The notes beneath the pieces are model-generated. The model worked only from the letters and a program-made list of their open reading frames with translations, made no database searches and had not been told where the DNA came from. Position numbers and translations under genes: made by a program. A DNA stretch of 64,000 nt from G965227875 sp965227875 (GTDB lineage: Bacteria; Pseudomonadota; Alphaproteobacteria; Rhizobiales; JAJFHC01): contig OZ245783.1 of NCBI GenBank assembly GCA_965227875.1, positions 2,604,001 through 2,668,000 on the forward strand, written 5' to 3'. Positions within the stretch are counted from its first letter, which is position 1. Each line of letters begins with the position of its first letter. Below, one piece after another: positions 7,854-16,326 of the stretch.

Positions 7854-8153
7854 ATGAACCGGTTGCTGCGTCTCCTGCGAGGCGAGTTGGCGCTTGAAGA
7901 CGCCTTTTGGAACTGGGCCGTTCTTGGCGGCCTTCTCGTCAACGTCGCGTCCAGCGCGTTCTTTCTCTTTCTGATCGTCGCCGACCGCCCGGTCGCGGCA
8001 CTCGTCGTCGGCTACGCGTTGTCCGTGCCCTACAATGTCATCGTCACGGTGGGCGTATGGCGGTCTGCGGCAAGATACGACGGCGAACGCCGCTGGGCCG
8101 ACCTTGCACGTATCGTGACCGTGGCCGGGATGTTCCTCCTGAGTGTCACGTGA
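7854..8153 (+). CDS. Small membrane protein, unknown function
   Basis: 99 residues with three hydrophobic stretches (about 22-44, 48-67 and 86-98) and charged, Arg-rich links. I recognise no family motif and see no strong ribosome site. The start ATG at 7854 is the first in frame. Codon use matches the neighbours, and the frame is closed by a TGA at 8151-8153 just before the cupin gene. It is likely a real inner-membrane protein, but no function can be assigned. Confidence 0.55.
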   Translation: MNRLLRLLRGELALEDAFWNWAVLGGLLVNVASSAFFLFLIVADRPVAALVVGYALSVPYNVIVTVGVWRSAARYDGERRWADLARIVTVAGMFLLSVT

Positions 8154-8206
8154 CACGGTGAAGGTTTTGCCGGATGCGGCCGGTCGACAAGGAAACGGAG
8201 TTGATG

Positions 8207-8560
8207 ATGGGTGATGCTGTAAATCTGGCGCAGAAGCTCTCGACGTTTTCGGATCACTGGAGCCCCAGGATCGTGTCCCGTTTCAACGAGTGCGATGTCA
8301 TGGTCGTGAAGGCGAAGGGAGAGTTCACCTGGCATCATCATGACGACACGGACGATTTCTTTCTCGTGCTGAGCGGCACGTTGCGCATCGAGATGCCGGA
8401 CCGTGACGTCGTTCTGGAGCCCGGAGAGCTTTTCGTGGTCCCCAGGGGCGTGGAGCATCGGCCTGTCGCCGGAGAAGAGGTTCACCTCCTGCTGATCGAG
8501 CCGCGAGGCGTCCCGAACACGGGCGACGAGGTCACGGCCGCGAAGAAGGTGCCGATCTAG
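8207..8560 (+). CDS. Single-domain cupin protein
   Basis: 117 residues. I chose the ATG at 8207 over 8204 because the ggag at 8197-8200 is better spaced. Cupin motif 1 is present as FTWHHHDDTDDFFLVLSGTL (metal-ligand His and Glu/Asp positions), and motif 2 as GELFVVPRGVEHRPV with the last His. The family covers sugar isomerases, dioxygenases and binding proteins, so substrate and activity are open. It is transcribed with, or just after, the small membrane protein upstream. Confidence 0.8.
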   Translation: MGDAVNLAQKLSTFSDHWSPRIVSRFNECDVMVVKAKGEFTWHHHDDTDDFFLVLSGTLRIEMPDRDVVLEPGELFVVPRGVEHRPVAGEEVHLLLIEPRGVPNTGDEVTAAKKVPI

Positions 8561-8594
8561 CGGACCGTCACGCCCCGCGCGGCGTCGGGCCCGG

Positions 8595-9062
8595 TCAGGC
8601 GCGCGTCGCGGCGGCGGCGAAGCACCCGGGCCGGGCGTTGTGCAGGTGGACATACGCGACCCGCCCGTCCTCGAATGTCGCGTGCAGGGCGTCCGCGAGC
8701 GCCGCGCCTTTCAGCACGTCTGCGGCGATCATCATGTGCTCGGCGTCGAAGGCGCGCAGGGAAAGAAGCCGCGACCGCAGGGCCGGCGGCACCTCGCCGG
8801 GCTTCGGCTGCGCGCGTGCCGCCCCTTCGCGCACGAAGATGGCATGGGAGGCCCGGTAGGGGCTGTCGGCAGGCTGGTGCTCGAAGTGCGTCAGGATCAC
8901 GGTTTCCCCGACCTCCGCATCGACAAGGCTGACGCGGCACGGCGTGCCGGGGCTGGTCGCCACGATTTCCCGGCGGGCATTGAGCCGGCGCAAGCGCTCG
9001 TCGGACATCTCGAAGAGCGGCGCGAACGCCTCCGGATCGAGCGCGTGAATCTGAAACGACAT
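8595..9062 (-). CDS. DUF1203 family protein
   Basis: 155 residues from the ATG at 9062 (MSFQIHALDPEAFAPLFEMS), with gaggtg five bases upstream; ATG or GTG starts at 9068 and 9071 are alternatives. The middle contains PCRVSLVDAEVGETVILTHF and PADSPYRASHAIFVREGA, which I recognise as the conserved core of DUF1203. No biochemical role is known to me for this family. It converges with the cupin gene, 34 bp away. Confidence 0.8.
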   Translation of the reverse strand: MSFQIHALDPEAFAPLFEMSDERLRRLNARREIVATSPGTPCRVSLVDAEVGETVILTHFEHQPADSPYRASHAIFVREGAARAQPKPGEVPPALRSRLLSLRAFDAEHMMIAADVLKGAALADALHATFEDGRVAYVHLHNARPGCFAAAATRA

Positions 9063-9502
9063 CGGCATCACCTCGCAGTCTTTGACCTGCGCGGAGACTG
9101 CGCGATGGAAACCCCACGCGCGACCCGATTCGTGCGGTGTTTTTGGAACGACGTTTTCCAGGCCGCTTTGACGGCAGTGAGCAAGCGCGGCCGCATTCGA
9201 AAAGGATCAAAAAGGTGGTTCAGGGTTGTGTGACGCGCGAAAGAATTCGGTAACGGGCATGGCTCCAATTCAAAACTGTCTGCCGTCCGAGCAAACTCGT
9301 TCTCACAGGCAAGAGTCTGCTTCTGGCCCATTGCTGCCATTGAGCTTTGATAGAATTCGCTGCGGTGCGGCCCGCGAGACCTGACTTTCGCCGACAGGGC
9401 GAACAGGGGAGATCCATGGAAGTTGGCAACGCGTACGAACTGAGCACTCCCAATGTCGGGAATCGTGATTATTGTGATCGGCAAGGCATGGTTAGGGCTT
9501 TG
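9063..9502. other. Gene-free stretch at the left side of an AT-richer islet
   Basis: 440 bp with no supported gene. Base composition drops from about 9230 onward, matching the gene to its right. A minus-strand open frame across 9068-9484 contains MAAMGQKQTL-like wording that resembles translated intergenic repeats I know from other alphaproteobacteria, so I read it as repeat debris rather than a gene. No tRNA, integrase or clear direct repeat was found. Confidence 0.6.
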
Positions 9503-11023
9503 TCACTTCTCTTTGTTTAGTCCGTTTCGGAATTTTTCGAGCAAGATGTTTAGGAGTGGGTGAGGGACCTTACCTTCGGGAATATCCTTTGACGGTGTCA
9601 GCTTATCGGCAGGGTTAAAGGCGAGTTGTTCAAGAACCAGTGCAGCAATTTCACTTTCGTAACCTGTGGCTTGCTTTCGGAACCCTTCGACGGAGACGGC
9701 CATTGAATACTTGTAGGCGTAGTGTTCCCGCAGTCTGAAAAGCGATGAGTGGCGTATTGCCGAGAACGATACGAGCCACGCCGCTGGAAGAAGGATAATG
9801 AATCGCGCTAAGACCTGCCCCAAATATTGCCACCCACTCATCTCTCCTTGCGTGTCGAGTGCAGGAGCAACGCTGGCTAACTCTGGGTAGCGGGTTTGCA
9901 GAAAAAGGGCCAGTATGGGGAGAAACACATAGAGCATAAGAGGAATTGCTGAGACAAATAAGAAAGTGATCCCTACATAAAAACTTACTCTCGCCCAGAA
10001 TAGCTGATTGCCTAGCTTTTTTTGTGCATCTGAGAAGCTGCTCGCTAGGCCAGCAACAGTTGCGCCTTTGAGCATGCTCTCGCTACTCTCGATTAGGCTT
10101 TCTACTTCTTGTTCCTTATTTTCAAAATTTGTAAAAAGATTTGCCTGTTTTTCTTTTCCCTGCTCAAATTCTTTGTTTCGGTTTTCTAGCTGCCGGTCGA
10201 ATGATTCAAATTTCTCTCTATATTCTTCCACCTCATTTTCCAGTGAAGTTGCTTCGGTGTGTGCAGTCTCAATGGCAGTTTTCTTTTCGGTAGCGTCAGC
10301 GAGATATTCGCCTATAGTCTTTCGGTCCTTAGCGCCCTCATCTCTTGTGCGGTGTGTTTCTTCAGCGGCTTGCTTAGCCTTTTTTGCTTGGGCTTCTGCG
10401 GCTGACACCTGATCTACGGCCGCCGCAACTGCCTGCCTTAGAGCTTTGTTTTCTTCATGTAGGTTGTGGATTTGTTCGCTGGACGACTCAATAAGGGATG
10501 ACAGGGCATTTGCAGCCGCCTGAAAACTGTAAGTGGAACGAGTTGGCCTAAGGATAGTCAGGACCGAGTAGAACGCATCCAGCAATGTTTCGGTAATGTC
10601 ACCGATATTTTTAAATTGAGATCTGAAGTTGTGACTTTGTCCATCCTTAGTCTGAATATGGAAATTGTCATAATTAAATGAATCAATCCCGCCACCATCT
10701 TTTATAACTTGTTGAAACTGGCTTTTTAGTGTTTCTATGTGTTGATTAGTTTCGTCAATCCTCTGTTTTAGATTGGTTATTCTATTGGATGGAACCATCA
10801 AGAAGTGTTTAGAGTTTCCAAATTTGTCCGCAAGCTCCGCTATTGACGTAATGCGGCTCACACAATCAGCGTATGAGATGTCGGTCCCATAAATCGCCTT
10901 GGATACATCAAAATTGGGCGATCCGTCTTCTCCAGATTTGTTAAACATATCAAGTAAGTCAATTGCCGCTATCGCTAAATCATTTGCGCCAAGGCCAATA
11001 TCATCAATTCTTGTCTTACGCAT
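9503..11023 (-). CDS. Coiled-coil membrane protein of unknown function, probably acquired
   Basis: 506 residues, ATG at 11023. The sequence is clearly more AT-rich than every neighbour and uses codons such as AAT, ATT and TTA that are rare elsewhere in the window. Residues about 1-165 look globular; about 175-320 form a long Ala/Glu/Lys/Gln-rich coiled coil (AAEAQAKKAKQAAEETHRTR). Two membrane helices follow (about 345-372 and 405-425). The cytosolic tail contains LREHYAYKYSMAVSVEGFRK and NPADKL, a module I associate with the C-termini of coiled-coil membrane proteins in accessory and phage-defence loci. It stands alone. Function is unknown; a sensor or effector role is speculation. Confidence 0.8.
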   Translation of the reverse strand: MRKTRIDDIGLGANDLAIAAIDLLDMFNKSGEDGSPNFDVSKAIYGTDISYADCVSRITSIAELADKFGNSKHFLMVPSNRITNLKQRIDETNQHIETLKSQFQQVIKDGGGIDSFNYDNFHIQTKDGQSHNFRSQFKNIGDITETLLDAFYSVLTILRPTRSTYSFQAAANALSSLIESSSEQIHNLHEENKALRQAVAAAVDQVSAAEAQAKKAKQAAEETHRTRDEGAKDRKTIGEYLADATEKKTAIETAHTEATSLENEVEEYREKFESFDRQLENRNKEFEQGKEKQANLFTNFENKEQEVESLIESSESMLKGATVAGLASSFSDAQKKLGNQLFWARVSFYVGITFLFVSAIPLMLYVFLPILALFLQTRYPELASVAPALDTQGEMSGWQYLGQVLARFIILLPAAWLVSFSAIRHSSLFRLREHYAYKYSMAVSVEGFRKQATGYESEIAALVLEQLAFNPADKLTPSKDIPEGKVPHPLLNILLEKFRNGLNKEK

Positions 11024-11411
11024 AAATGCTCCACACGGTTTGAATGGTTTTAAAATTGAAACTTCTCTTTCCTAGCGCGACTTTCTGCCGAATCGAGAAG
11101 TATCGTACCAATATACCAGAGGTTGAAGATTCGATAAGAACCAATTCAAGCCTGTAGATTGAGGCGAGTCATTTGGCAATGACTGCTAATACCGGCCTGT
11201 CATAGTCTGTTCGCGCAAGCGGCGAACAACCGCTTTCCGCCCACTTTTCCCAACCAAACAAATGCTGCCTTCCCGCCGCAATCTTCGAGCCGCCGGAGGC
11301 TCACCCCCTCGCTACCCAATTGCACCCGCAATCACAAACCGGCATCCTGTCGCCCGGTCAAAAACGGAGTGACGTCCGCGACGCGCGGCGCACCGGAAAG
11401 GGAGAGAGCAG
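11024..11411. other. Gene-free stretch at the right side of the islet
   Basis: 388 bp. The first half is AT-rich and should contain the promoter of the leftward gene at 9503-11023; the second half returns to GC-rich composition near 11210. I see no gene, RNA or clear repeat. The end carries the leader of the cupin gene. Confidence 0.6.
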
Positions 11412-11780
11412 ATGGCATCCGATACGCAGGAAAAGACGAAAGACCCGCAATCCACCTATGTCGACGTGGACTCCATTCCCTGGCAGAAGACGCGCTGGCC
11501 GGGGATCGAGGTCAAGGTGCTGATGGAGGACAAGGAAACCGGCCTCCTGACCTCCATGACGCGGATGGCGCCCGGCGCGCGGCTGCCCGACCACATGCAT
11601 GTGGGCATCGAGCAGAGCTACGTCATCGAGGGCTCGCTCGTCGATCACGAAGGTGCCTGCACGGCGGGCAACTACGTCTGGCGCAATGCCGGAAGCCGCC
11701 ACACCGCCCATTCGCCGGACGGCTGCCTCGCGATCGGATTTTTCCAGAGCCCGAACAAGTTTTTCGACGAAGACGACTGA
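11412..11780 (+). CDS. ChrR-like cupin protein
   Basis: 122 residues with gggagagag ahead of the ATG. The cupin core reads ARLPDHMHVGIEQSYVIEGS (His, His and Glu/Gln ligand positions) and ends NAGSRHTAHSPDGCLAIGFF with the last ligand His. The pattern GARLPxHxHxGxEQxxVLEGx is typical of the cupin domain in ChrR anti-sigma factors and of free-standing anti-sigma-like cupins. There is no sigma factor nearby, so an enzyme or small-molecule-binding role is more likely. It lies about 200 bp before the iclR operon and may belong to the same catabolic locus. Confidence 0.8.
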   Translation: MASDTQEKTKDPQSTYVDVDSIPWQKTRWPGIEVKVLMEDKETGLLTSMTRMAPGARLPDHMHVGIEQSYVIEGSLVDHEGACTAGNYVWRNAGSRHTAHSPDGCLAIGFFQSPNKFFDEDD

Positions 11781-11940
11781 TCCCGGGGATCGCGCGGGCA
11801 CCCGGACACCAGGTGACCAGAGCGTGATTTTTGTCGACGGATCATTGTCCTGGGAGACACTGGCCGGCCGGCGCCATGCCGTGCCCGACCGTCTGCAGAT
11901 ACATCGGGAATTGACTCGCCGATCAATCGGTGCTCTTTTT

Positions 11941-11966
11941 GGAACAGTGTTCCGGAACGCTGTTCC
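11941..11966. promoter_or_regulatory. Double GGAAC-N3-GTTCC operator before the IclR gene
   Basis: Two perfect 13-bp dyads, ggaacagtgttcc and ggaacgctgttcc, lie directly end to end, 17 bp before the regulator ATG. With the flanks the whole 30-bp segment is almost one palindrome. IclR-family regulators commonly bind paired GGAAC/GAAAC-N3-GTTCC/GTTTC sites as dimers of dimers, so this is the likely autoregulatory site. It may govern the whole 11984-17169 operon. Confidence 0.8.
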
Positions 11967-11983
11967 AATTTTGTGGCGGTGCC

Positions 11984-12787
11984 ATGTCATTGCAGATCGA
12001 TCGAACCCTGGACGTGCTCGAGCTTCATGTCGGCCATCCTGAAGGATTGCAGCTCAGCGAGACCGCGTCGCGGCTCAACATGGCCAAGGGCGCGACCCAC
12101 CGGCTGCTAACCCAGCTCACCCAGCGCGGCTATCTCGAACAGGACGAACAGAGCCAGCGCTACCGCCTGACGCTGCGCCTCGTCGTGCTCGGTTTCCGCC
12201 ACCTCACCAATACCGGCCTGACCGACGTCTGCCAGCCGGAAGTCGACAAGATGGCCCACATGACCGGGGAACTGGTCAGGCTGACCGTCGTCGACGGCGA
12301 CCACCTGATCTGGGCCGCCCAGGCCCAGGGCGCGCGCCACGGCCTGCGCTATGACGGCAATTACGGCCGGCCCGTCAACCTGACGGCGACGGCCACGGGC
12401 AAGTGCTGGCTGTCCAGCCTCGACGCCGACCGGGTCCGGCAGATCGTCGCCAGCCAGGGCTATGGCGATCCCGAGGAAGTCGGCCCGCAGGCCCTGCGCG
12501 ACCTCGACAAGGTGTTCGCCGAACTCGAGCGGACGAGAGAGCAGGGCTACGGCATCGCCTACGAGGAGGGCGAGCCGGGCATGTGCGCCGTCGCCGCCCT
12601 CATCGCCGGTGCGACGCCCGACGCGCCCGCGGTCGGCACGATCAGCATCGCTGCGCCGACGGTCCGCACGCCGCTCGAGAAACTCCATGAATGGGCGCCC
12701 CACGTGGTGGCCGCCGCCGAACGCCTTTGCGAACTGTGGCCCATCCGGGATTTCCAGTCCGGGAGCCTTTCGAGGTTGAGCGCATGA
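11984..12787 (+). CDS. IclR-family transcriptional regulator
   Basis: 267 residues from the ATG at 11984; a longer frame upstream would translate the operator and is unlikely. The N-terminal winged helix reads LQLSETASRLNMAKGATHRL, followed by the larger IclR ligand-binding domain (TGELVRLTVVDGDHLIWAAQ, then TATATGKCWLSSL and GYGIAYEEGEPGMCAVAALI). The stop overlaps the permease start as ATGA, so the regulator is the first gene of the ABC-transporter operon. The ligand is probably the imported compound or a catabolite; this is inference from position. Confidence 0.9.
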   Translation: MSLQIDRTLDVLELHVGHPEGLQLSETASRLNMAKGATHRLLTQLTQRGYLEQDEQSQRYRLTLRLVVLGFRHLTNTGLTDVCQPEVDKMAHMTGELVRLTVVDGDHLIWAAQAQGARHGLRYDGNYGRPVNLTATATGKCWLSSLDADRVRQIVASQGYGDPEEVGPQALRDLDKVFAELERTREQGYGIAYEEGEPGMCAVAALIAGATPDAPAVGTISIAAPTVRTPLEKLHEWAPHVVAAAERLCELWPIRDFQSGSLSRLSA

Positions 12788-13620
12788 GCACCACCGAGGA
12801 AACCGGAGACCGCAAGCCGTCCGCGCTCGTGTCCTTCTACCGCAACGCGACGGGCCTGCGTCAGTTCGTCATAAGTTTCGTCGTGCTCTTCGTGATCTGG
12901 GAGGCCGGCGTCAGGTTCTTCGGCGTGGCCACATACCTGCTGCCGCCGCCCTCGCTGATCTGGACGGAGTTCGCCTCGCGCTGGGAACACGTACTGGCCA
13001 ACACCTGGATCACCACCAGCGAAATCCTCGTCGGCTATCTGGTCGCGGTGGCCGTCAGCGTTCCGCTCGCCGTCTTCGTCGCCTACTTTCCGACCATGGA
13101 ACGCATGTTCTACCCGATCATCGTGTTCCTGCAGATCGTGCCCAAGATCGCCATCGCCCCGCTGTTCATCATCTGGTTCGGCTTCGGGTTCACGCCCAAG
13201 ATCCTCCTGGTGTTCCTGCTGTCCTTCTTTCCGATCGTCGTCTCGAGCATCGCCGGCTTCAAGTCGATCGACGACGAGACCATGGAGCTCGCCAGGTCGA
13301 CCGGCGCCAGCGCCTGGATGATCTTCCGCAAGATCCGCCTGCCGCATGCCTTGCCGAGCATCTTCACCGGTCTGAAGGTCGCTGCCGCGCTGTCGTCCAC
13401 CGCCGCCGTGGTGGCCGAGTTCGTCGCCTCGGACAAGGGGCTCGGATACCTGCTGCTGCGCTACAATGGCGACCTCGAGACACCGATGGTTTTCGCCACC
13501 ATCATCGTCCTGTCGATCGTCGGCCTGATCGTCTACTACGCCGTCGAACTCCTCGAAAAATTCGCCATCCCCTGGCACGTCTCGCAACGCAAGGAGACCG
13601 GAATCCAGATCGGCGCCTGA
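12784..13620 (+). CDS. ABC transporter permease, SsuC/TauC type
   Basis: 278 residues with about six membrane helices. The EAA loop for contact with the ATPase reads ARSTGASAWMIFRKIRLPHA, typical of the taurine/sulfonate/nitrate/pyrimidine-precursor family. The start overlaps the iclR stop by 4 bp. With the binding protein at 13722 and the ATPase at 14727 it makes a complete importer. The substrate cannot be told from the permease. Confidence 0.9.
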   Translation: MSTTEETGDRKPSALVSFYRNATGLRQFVISFVVLFVIWEAGVRFFGVATYLLPPPSLIWTEFASRWEHVLANTWITTSEILVGYLVAVAVSVPLAVFVAYFPTMERMFYPIIVFLQIVPKIAIAPLFIIWFGFGFTPKILLVFLLSFFPIVVSSIAGFKSIDDETMELARSTGASAWMIFRKIRLPHALPSIFTGLKVAAALSSTAAVVAEFVASDKGLGYLLLRYNGDLETPMVFATIIVLSIVGLIVYYAVELLEKFAIPWHVSQRKETGIQIGA

Positions 13621-13721
13621 ACCGGTCCGGGACGGCCGGAGAAGGTCCGACACGGTCCGGGGGGCGCCTGCCGACATTACAAGCCTGCCAACCAACCAAA
13701 CCAACCCACAGGGAGGAATCA

Positions 13722-14705
13722 ATGAACAAGATAAGGCTGTTTGCCGTTTTCACCGCCATCTGCGTGGCGCTTCTGGGGACCGCCCCCGCCCGGGCCGCCG
13801 ATGACGTCTCGCTCAGGCTCAACTGGTACCTGCTCGGATTCCACGCCCCGATCTATCTCGGCAAGGACAAGGGTTTCTTCTCCGAGGAAGGCATCAACCT
13901 GACCATCAACGAAGGCCGCGGTTCCGGTGTCGCCACCCAGGTCATCGGCGCCAAGAGCGATACGTTCGGCATCGCCGATGCCGGCACCATGATCATCGCC
14001 GCCTCCAAGGGCATTCCCATCCAGGCGGTCATGGCGCCCATGAACATCTCGCCCTTCGGGATCATTTCGCGCGCTGACGCGAACATCAAGGAGCCCAAGG
14101 ACCTCGAAGGCAAGAAGATCGCCGTCACCGCCGGCGACGCGCTGACGCAGCTCTTCCCCGCCGTCGTGAAGGCCAACAACCTCGACGCCGGCAAGATCGA
14201 CATGGTCTTCGTCGACCCGGCCGCCAAGGTCGTCTCCGTCCTGGAGAAAAAGGCGGACGCCCTGCTCGGCAGCGCCGACGCGCAGTTCTTCCAGATCGAG
14301 GCCAAGGGCGTGAAGGCCGCGGCCATGAACTTCGCCGATGTCGGCGTGAACACGGTCGGCCTCAGCCTGATCGCCCACCGCGACACGGTTGCCGAAAACC
14401 CCGACCTCGTGCGCCGTTTCGTCAAGGCCATGCGCCGGTCCTATGAAGCCGCCATCGCCGATCCCGACGCCGCCGTCGCCGCGGCCCTGGCCGCCAAGGC
14501 GGATCTCGATGCCGGCGTCGTGAAGGACCAGCTGCTGGTCGACCTCGATCTGCTCATCTCGCCCAACGCAAAGGGCAAGGGCATCGGCTATTGCGCCCCC
14601 GAGGACTGGGAGCACACGGTCGCCCTGCTCAAGGAATATCGCGGGCTGAAGACCGACAAGGACGCATCGCACTTCTACACCAATGCGTTTCTGCCCAAGC
14701 AGTGA
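13722..14705 (+). CDS. Periplasmic NMT1/THI5-like substrate-binding protein
   Basis: 327 residues with ribosome site agggagg and a signal peptide ending APARAADD. The family pattern is DVSLRLNWYLLGFHAPIYLG near the start and KGFFSEEGINLTINEGRGSG, as in HMP-precursor, nitrate, sulfonate and riboflavin binders. Relatives with LNW..G.HAP(I/L)Y.AKD.G.F often bind pyrimidine- or aromatic-type ligands. Genetic context (IclR, FAH-family enzyme) suggests a catabolic substrate rather than thiamin synthesis. No TPP riboswitch was seen upstream. Confidence 0.88.
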   Translation: MNKIRLFAVFTAICVALLGTAPARAADDVSLRLNWYLLGFHAPIYLGKDKGFFSEEGINLTINEGRGSGVATQVIGAKSDTFGIADAGTMIIAASKGIPIQAVMAPMNISPFGIISRADANIKEPKDLEGKKIAVTAGDALTQLFPAVVKANNLDAGKIDMVFVDPAAKVVSVLEKKADALLGSADAQFFQIEAKGVKAAAMNFADVGVNTVGLSLIAHRDTVAENPDLVRRFVKAMRRSYEAAIADPDAAVAAALAAKADLDAGVVKDQLLVDLDLLISPNAKGKGIGYCAPEDWEHTVALLKEYRGLKTDKDASHFYTNAFLPKQ

Positions 14706-14726
14706 CATGCGTAACCAGACGCAATC

Positions 14727-15584
14727 ATGAAACCTAACCTGAAAGTCGTGGCCCAGACCCCGGAACCGTCCGGGGCCTGGGCACCGCATGCGGGCGAGGA
14801 GAGCATCAGGATCGATGGCGTCTCCAAGGTCTTCCGGCGGGGCAAGACCGAGACCGTGGCCCTCGAAGGGGTCGACCTGTCGATCGGCAAGTCCGAGTTC
14901 GTGGCCATTGTCGGCCCCTCGGGGTGCGGCAAGTCGACCTTGATGCGCCTCATCGCGGGCCTCACGCAGCCCACCACGGGGGCCGTGTCGGTCGACGGCG
15001 ACAGGGTCGAGGGCGCCATCACCAATCTGGGCGTGGTGTTTCAGAAGGCGGTCCTGCTCGAATGGCGCAACGTTCTCCGGAACGTGCTGCTCCAGGTCGA
15101 GATGCGCGGCCTGAAGCCGGCCGACTACGAACAGCAGGCGAGAAACCTGCTGGCCTCCGTCGGTCTCGGCGGTTTCGAGGACCGGTTCCCGCACGAGCTG
15201 TCCGGCGGCATGCAGCAGCGCGCCGGCATCGTCCGCGCGCTGATCCACGACCCGCCGCTCCTGATGATGGACGAGCCCTTCGGTGCGCTCGATGCGCTGA
15301 CCCGCGAGCAGATGCGGATCGACCTCGAAGAGCTCTGGATGGCGTCACAGAAGACCGTCCTCTTCATCACCCATTCGATCGACGAGGCCGTGCTTCTCGC
15401 GGACCGGGTCGTGGTGATGACGCCGAGGCCCGGCCGGGTGGAGACCATCATCCCGATCGACCTGCCGCGACCGCGCGGCCTGGCGGCCCGCAAGTCGCCC
15501 GTGTTCGAGGCGGCGGTCGACCAGATCACCGGCATTTTCCTCGACAAGGGTGTGTTGCAGGGCGGCCGGAAGACCGGCCTCTGA
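14727..15584 (+). CDS. ABC transporter ATPase, SsuB/TauB type
   Basis: 285 residues. Walker A GPSGCGKST, Q-loop VVFQKAVLLEWRNVLRNV, signature ELSGGMQQR, Walker B LLMMDEPFGALDALTREQM and switch His ITHSIDEA are all intact. The LLEWR after the Q-loop and the DLPRPR near the C-terminus are typical of nitrate/sulfonate-type ATPases. A 30-residue Pro/Ala-rich N-terminal extension precedes the domain. It energises the importer encoded by 12784 and 13722. Confidence 0.92.
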   Translation: MKPNLKVVAQTPEPSGAWAPHAGEESIRIDGVSKVFRRGKTETVALEGVDLSIGKSEFVAIVGPSGCGKSTLMRLIAGLTQPTTGAVSVDGDRVEGAITNLGVVFQKAVLLEWRNVLRNVLLQVEMRGLKPADYEQQARNLLASVGLGGFEDRFPHELSGGMQQRAGIVRALIHDPPLLMMDEPFGALDALTREQMRIDLEELWMASQKTVLFITHSIDEAVLLADRVVVMTPRPGRVETIIPIDLPRPRGLAARKSPVFEAAVDQITGIFLDKGVLQGGRKTGL

Positions 15585-15616
15585 GCGCACCGCAACACCG
15601 AACAACTGGAAACGAC

Positions 15617-16291
15617 ATGAGTCTAGCAGGCAAAGCCGTCGTCTCGATCTGGCATGACATCGCCGACGAGGGACGCGACGAATTCTACTGGTGGCACCTC
15701 CACGAGCACATGCCCGAGCGTGCCGCCGTCGAGGGCTTCATCCGCGGGCGGCGCTATATCGCCGAGGAGGGGACGCCCGAGTTCTTCACCCTCTACGAGG
15801 CGGAGAACCTGGATGCGGTGGCCGGTCCCGACTACCTCCAGCGGCTGAACAACCCAACGCCGTGGACCCTGAGCACCGTCAAGCACTTTCGCAACGTCGC
15901 CAGGTCGATCCAGCAGGTCCGCCATTCCCGGGGCCCGGGTATGGGAGGCTACCTGCTGACGCTGCGTTTCGAGGCGGGCGATCCCGAAAGGTTCGCGAAG
16001 GATGTCGTCAAGGCCGCGCTCGACCCGGCAGCCGGGATCAGGGGCATTACCGGCGTTCACCTGTGCGAGACCGACCTGTCGGTCAGCGACACGCCGACGA
16101 AGGAGCGCAAGCAGCGCGACGGGGGCACCGACATGCCGGGCTGGGCGATCCTCGTCGAAGCCGCCCGCCGCGACGAAATCGACAGGGTACGCGCCGGTCT
16201 TCTGTCGGATGACGCATTGAAGGCCGTCGGCGTTGAGGGCGCGCCGGTGGCGACCGTCTACCGCCTGGAATATATCTGCACGGAAACTTGA
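15617..16291 (+). CDS. Unknown protein, probable dimeric alpha/beta-barrel fold
   Basis: 224 residues from the ATG at 15617. Two halves look alike: SIWHDIADEGRDEFYWWHLH in the first and ILVEAARRDEIDRVRAG in the second, each of strand-helix type, with EHMPERAAVEGFIRGRRYIA. This resembles EthD/DUF4286-type ferredoxin-fold proteins found in degradative operons. Exact family and reaction are not clear. It sits between the importer ATPase and the FAH-family gene, so it probably acts on, or binds, an intermediate of the imported compound. Confidence 0.6.
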   Translation: MSLAGKAVVSIWHDIADEGRDEFYWWHLHEHMPERAAVEGFIRGRRYIAEEGTPEFFTLYEAENLDAVAGPDYLQRLNNPTPWTLSTVKHFRNVARSIQQVRHSRGPGMGGYLLTLRFEAGDPERFAKDVVKAALDPAAGIRGITGVHLCETDLSVSDTPTKERKQRDGGTDMPGWAILVEAARRDEIDRVRAGLLSDDALKAVGVEGAPVATVYRLEYICTET

Positions 16292-16326
16292 TGCGCTCCC
16301 GAGCGGAGCAAGAATGGGAGAAAGAC

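Noticed and set aside
5768..7942. 724-codon minus-strand open frame across znuA and the GST gene
   Set aside because: It is antisense to two well-supported genes, and its valine-rich repeats are the reverse image of the ZnuA His-rich repeats.
9503..11023. Prophage or integrative element
   Set aside because: No integrase, recombinase, tRNA target or flanking direct repeat was found; only one gene is present.
13722..14705. Thiamin-precursor (HMP) importer with TPP riboswitch
   Set aside because: The binding protein is NMT1/THI5-like, but no TPP riboswitch core is visible and the operon has an IclR regulator and FAH-family enzyme instead of thi genes.
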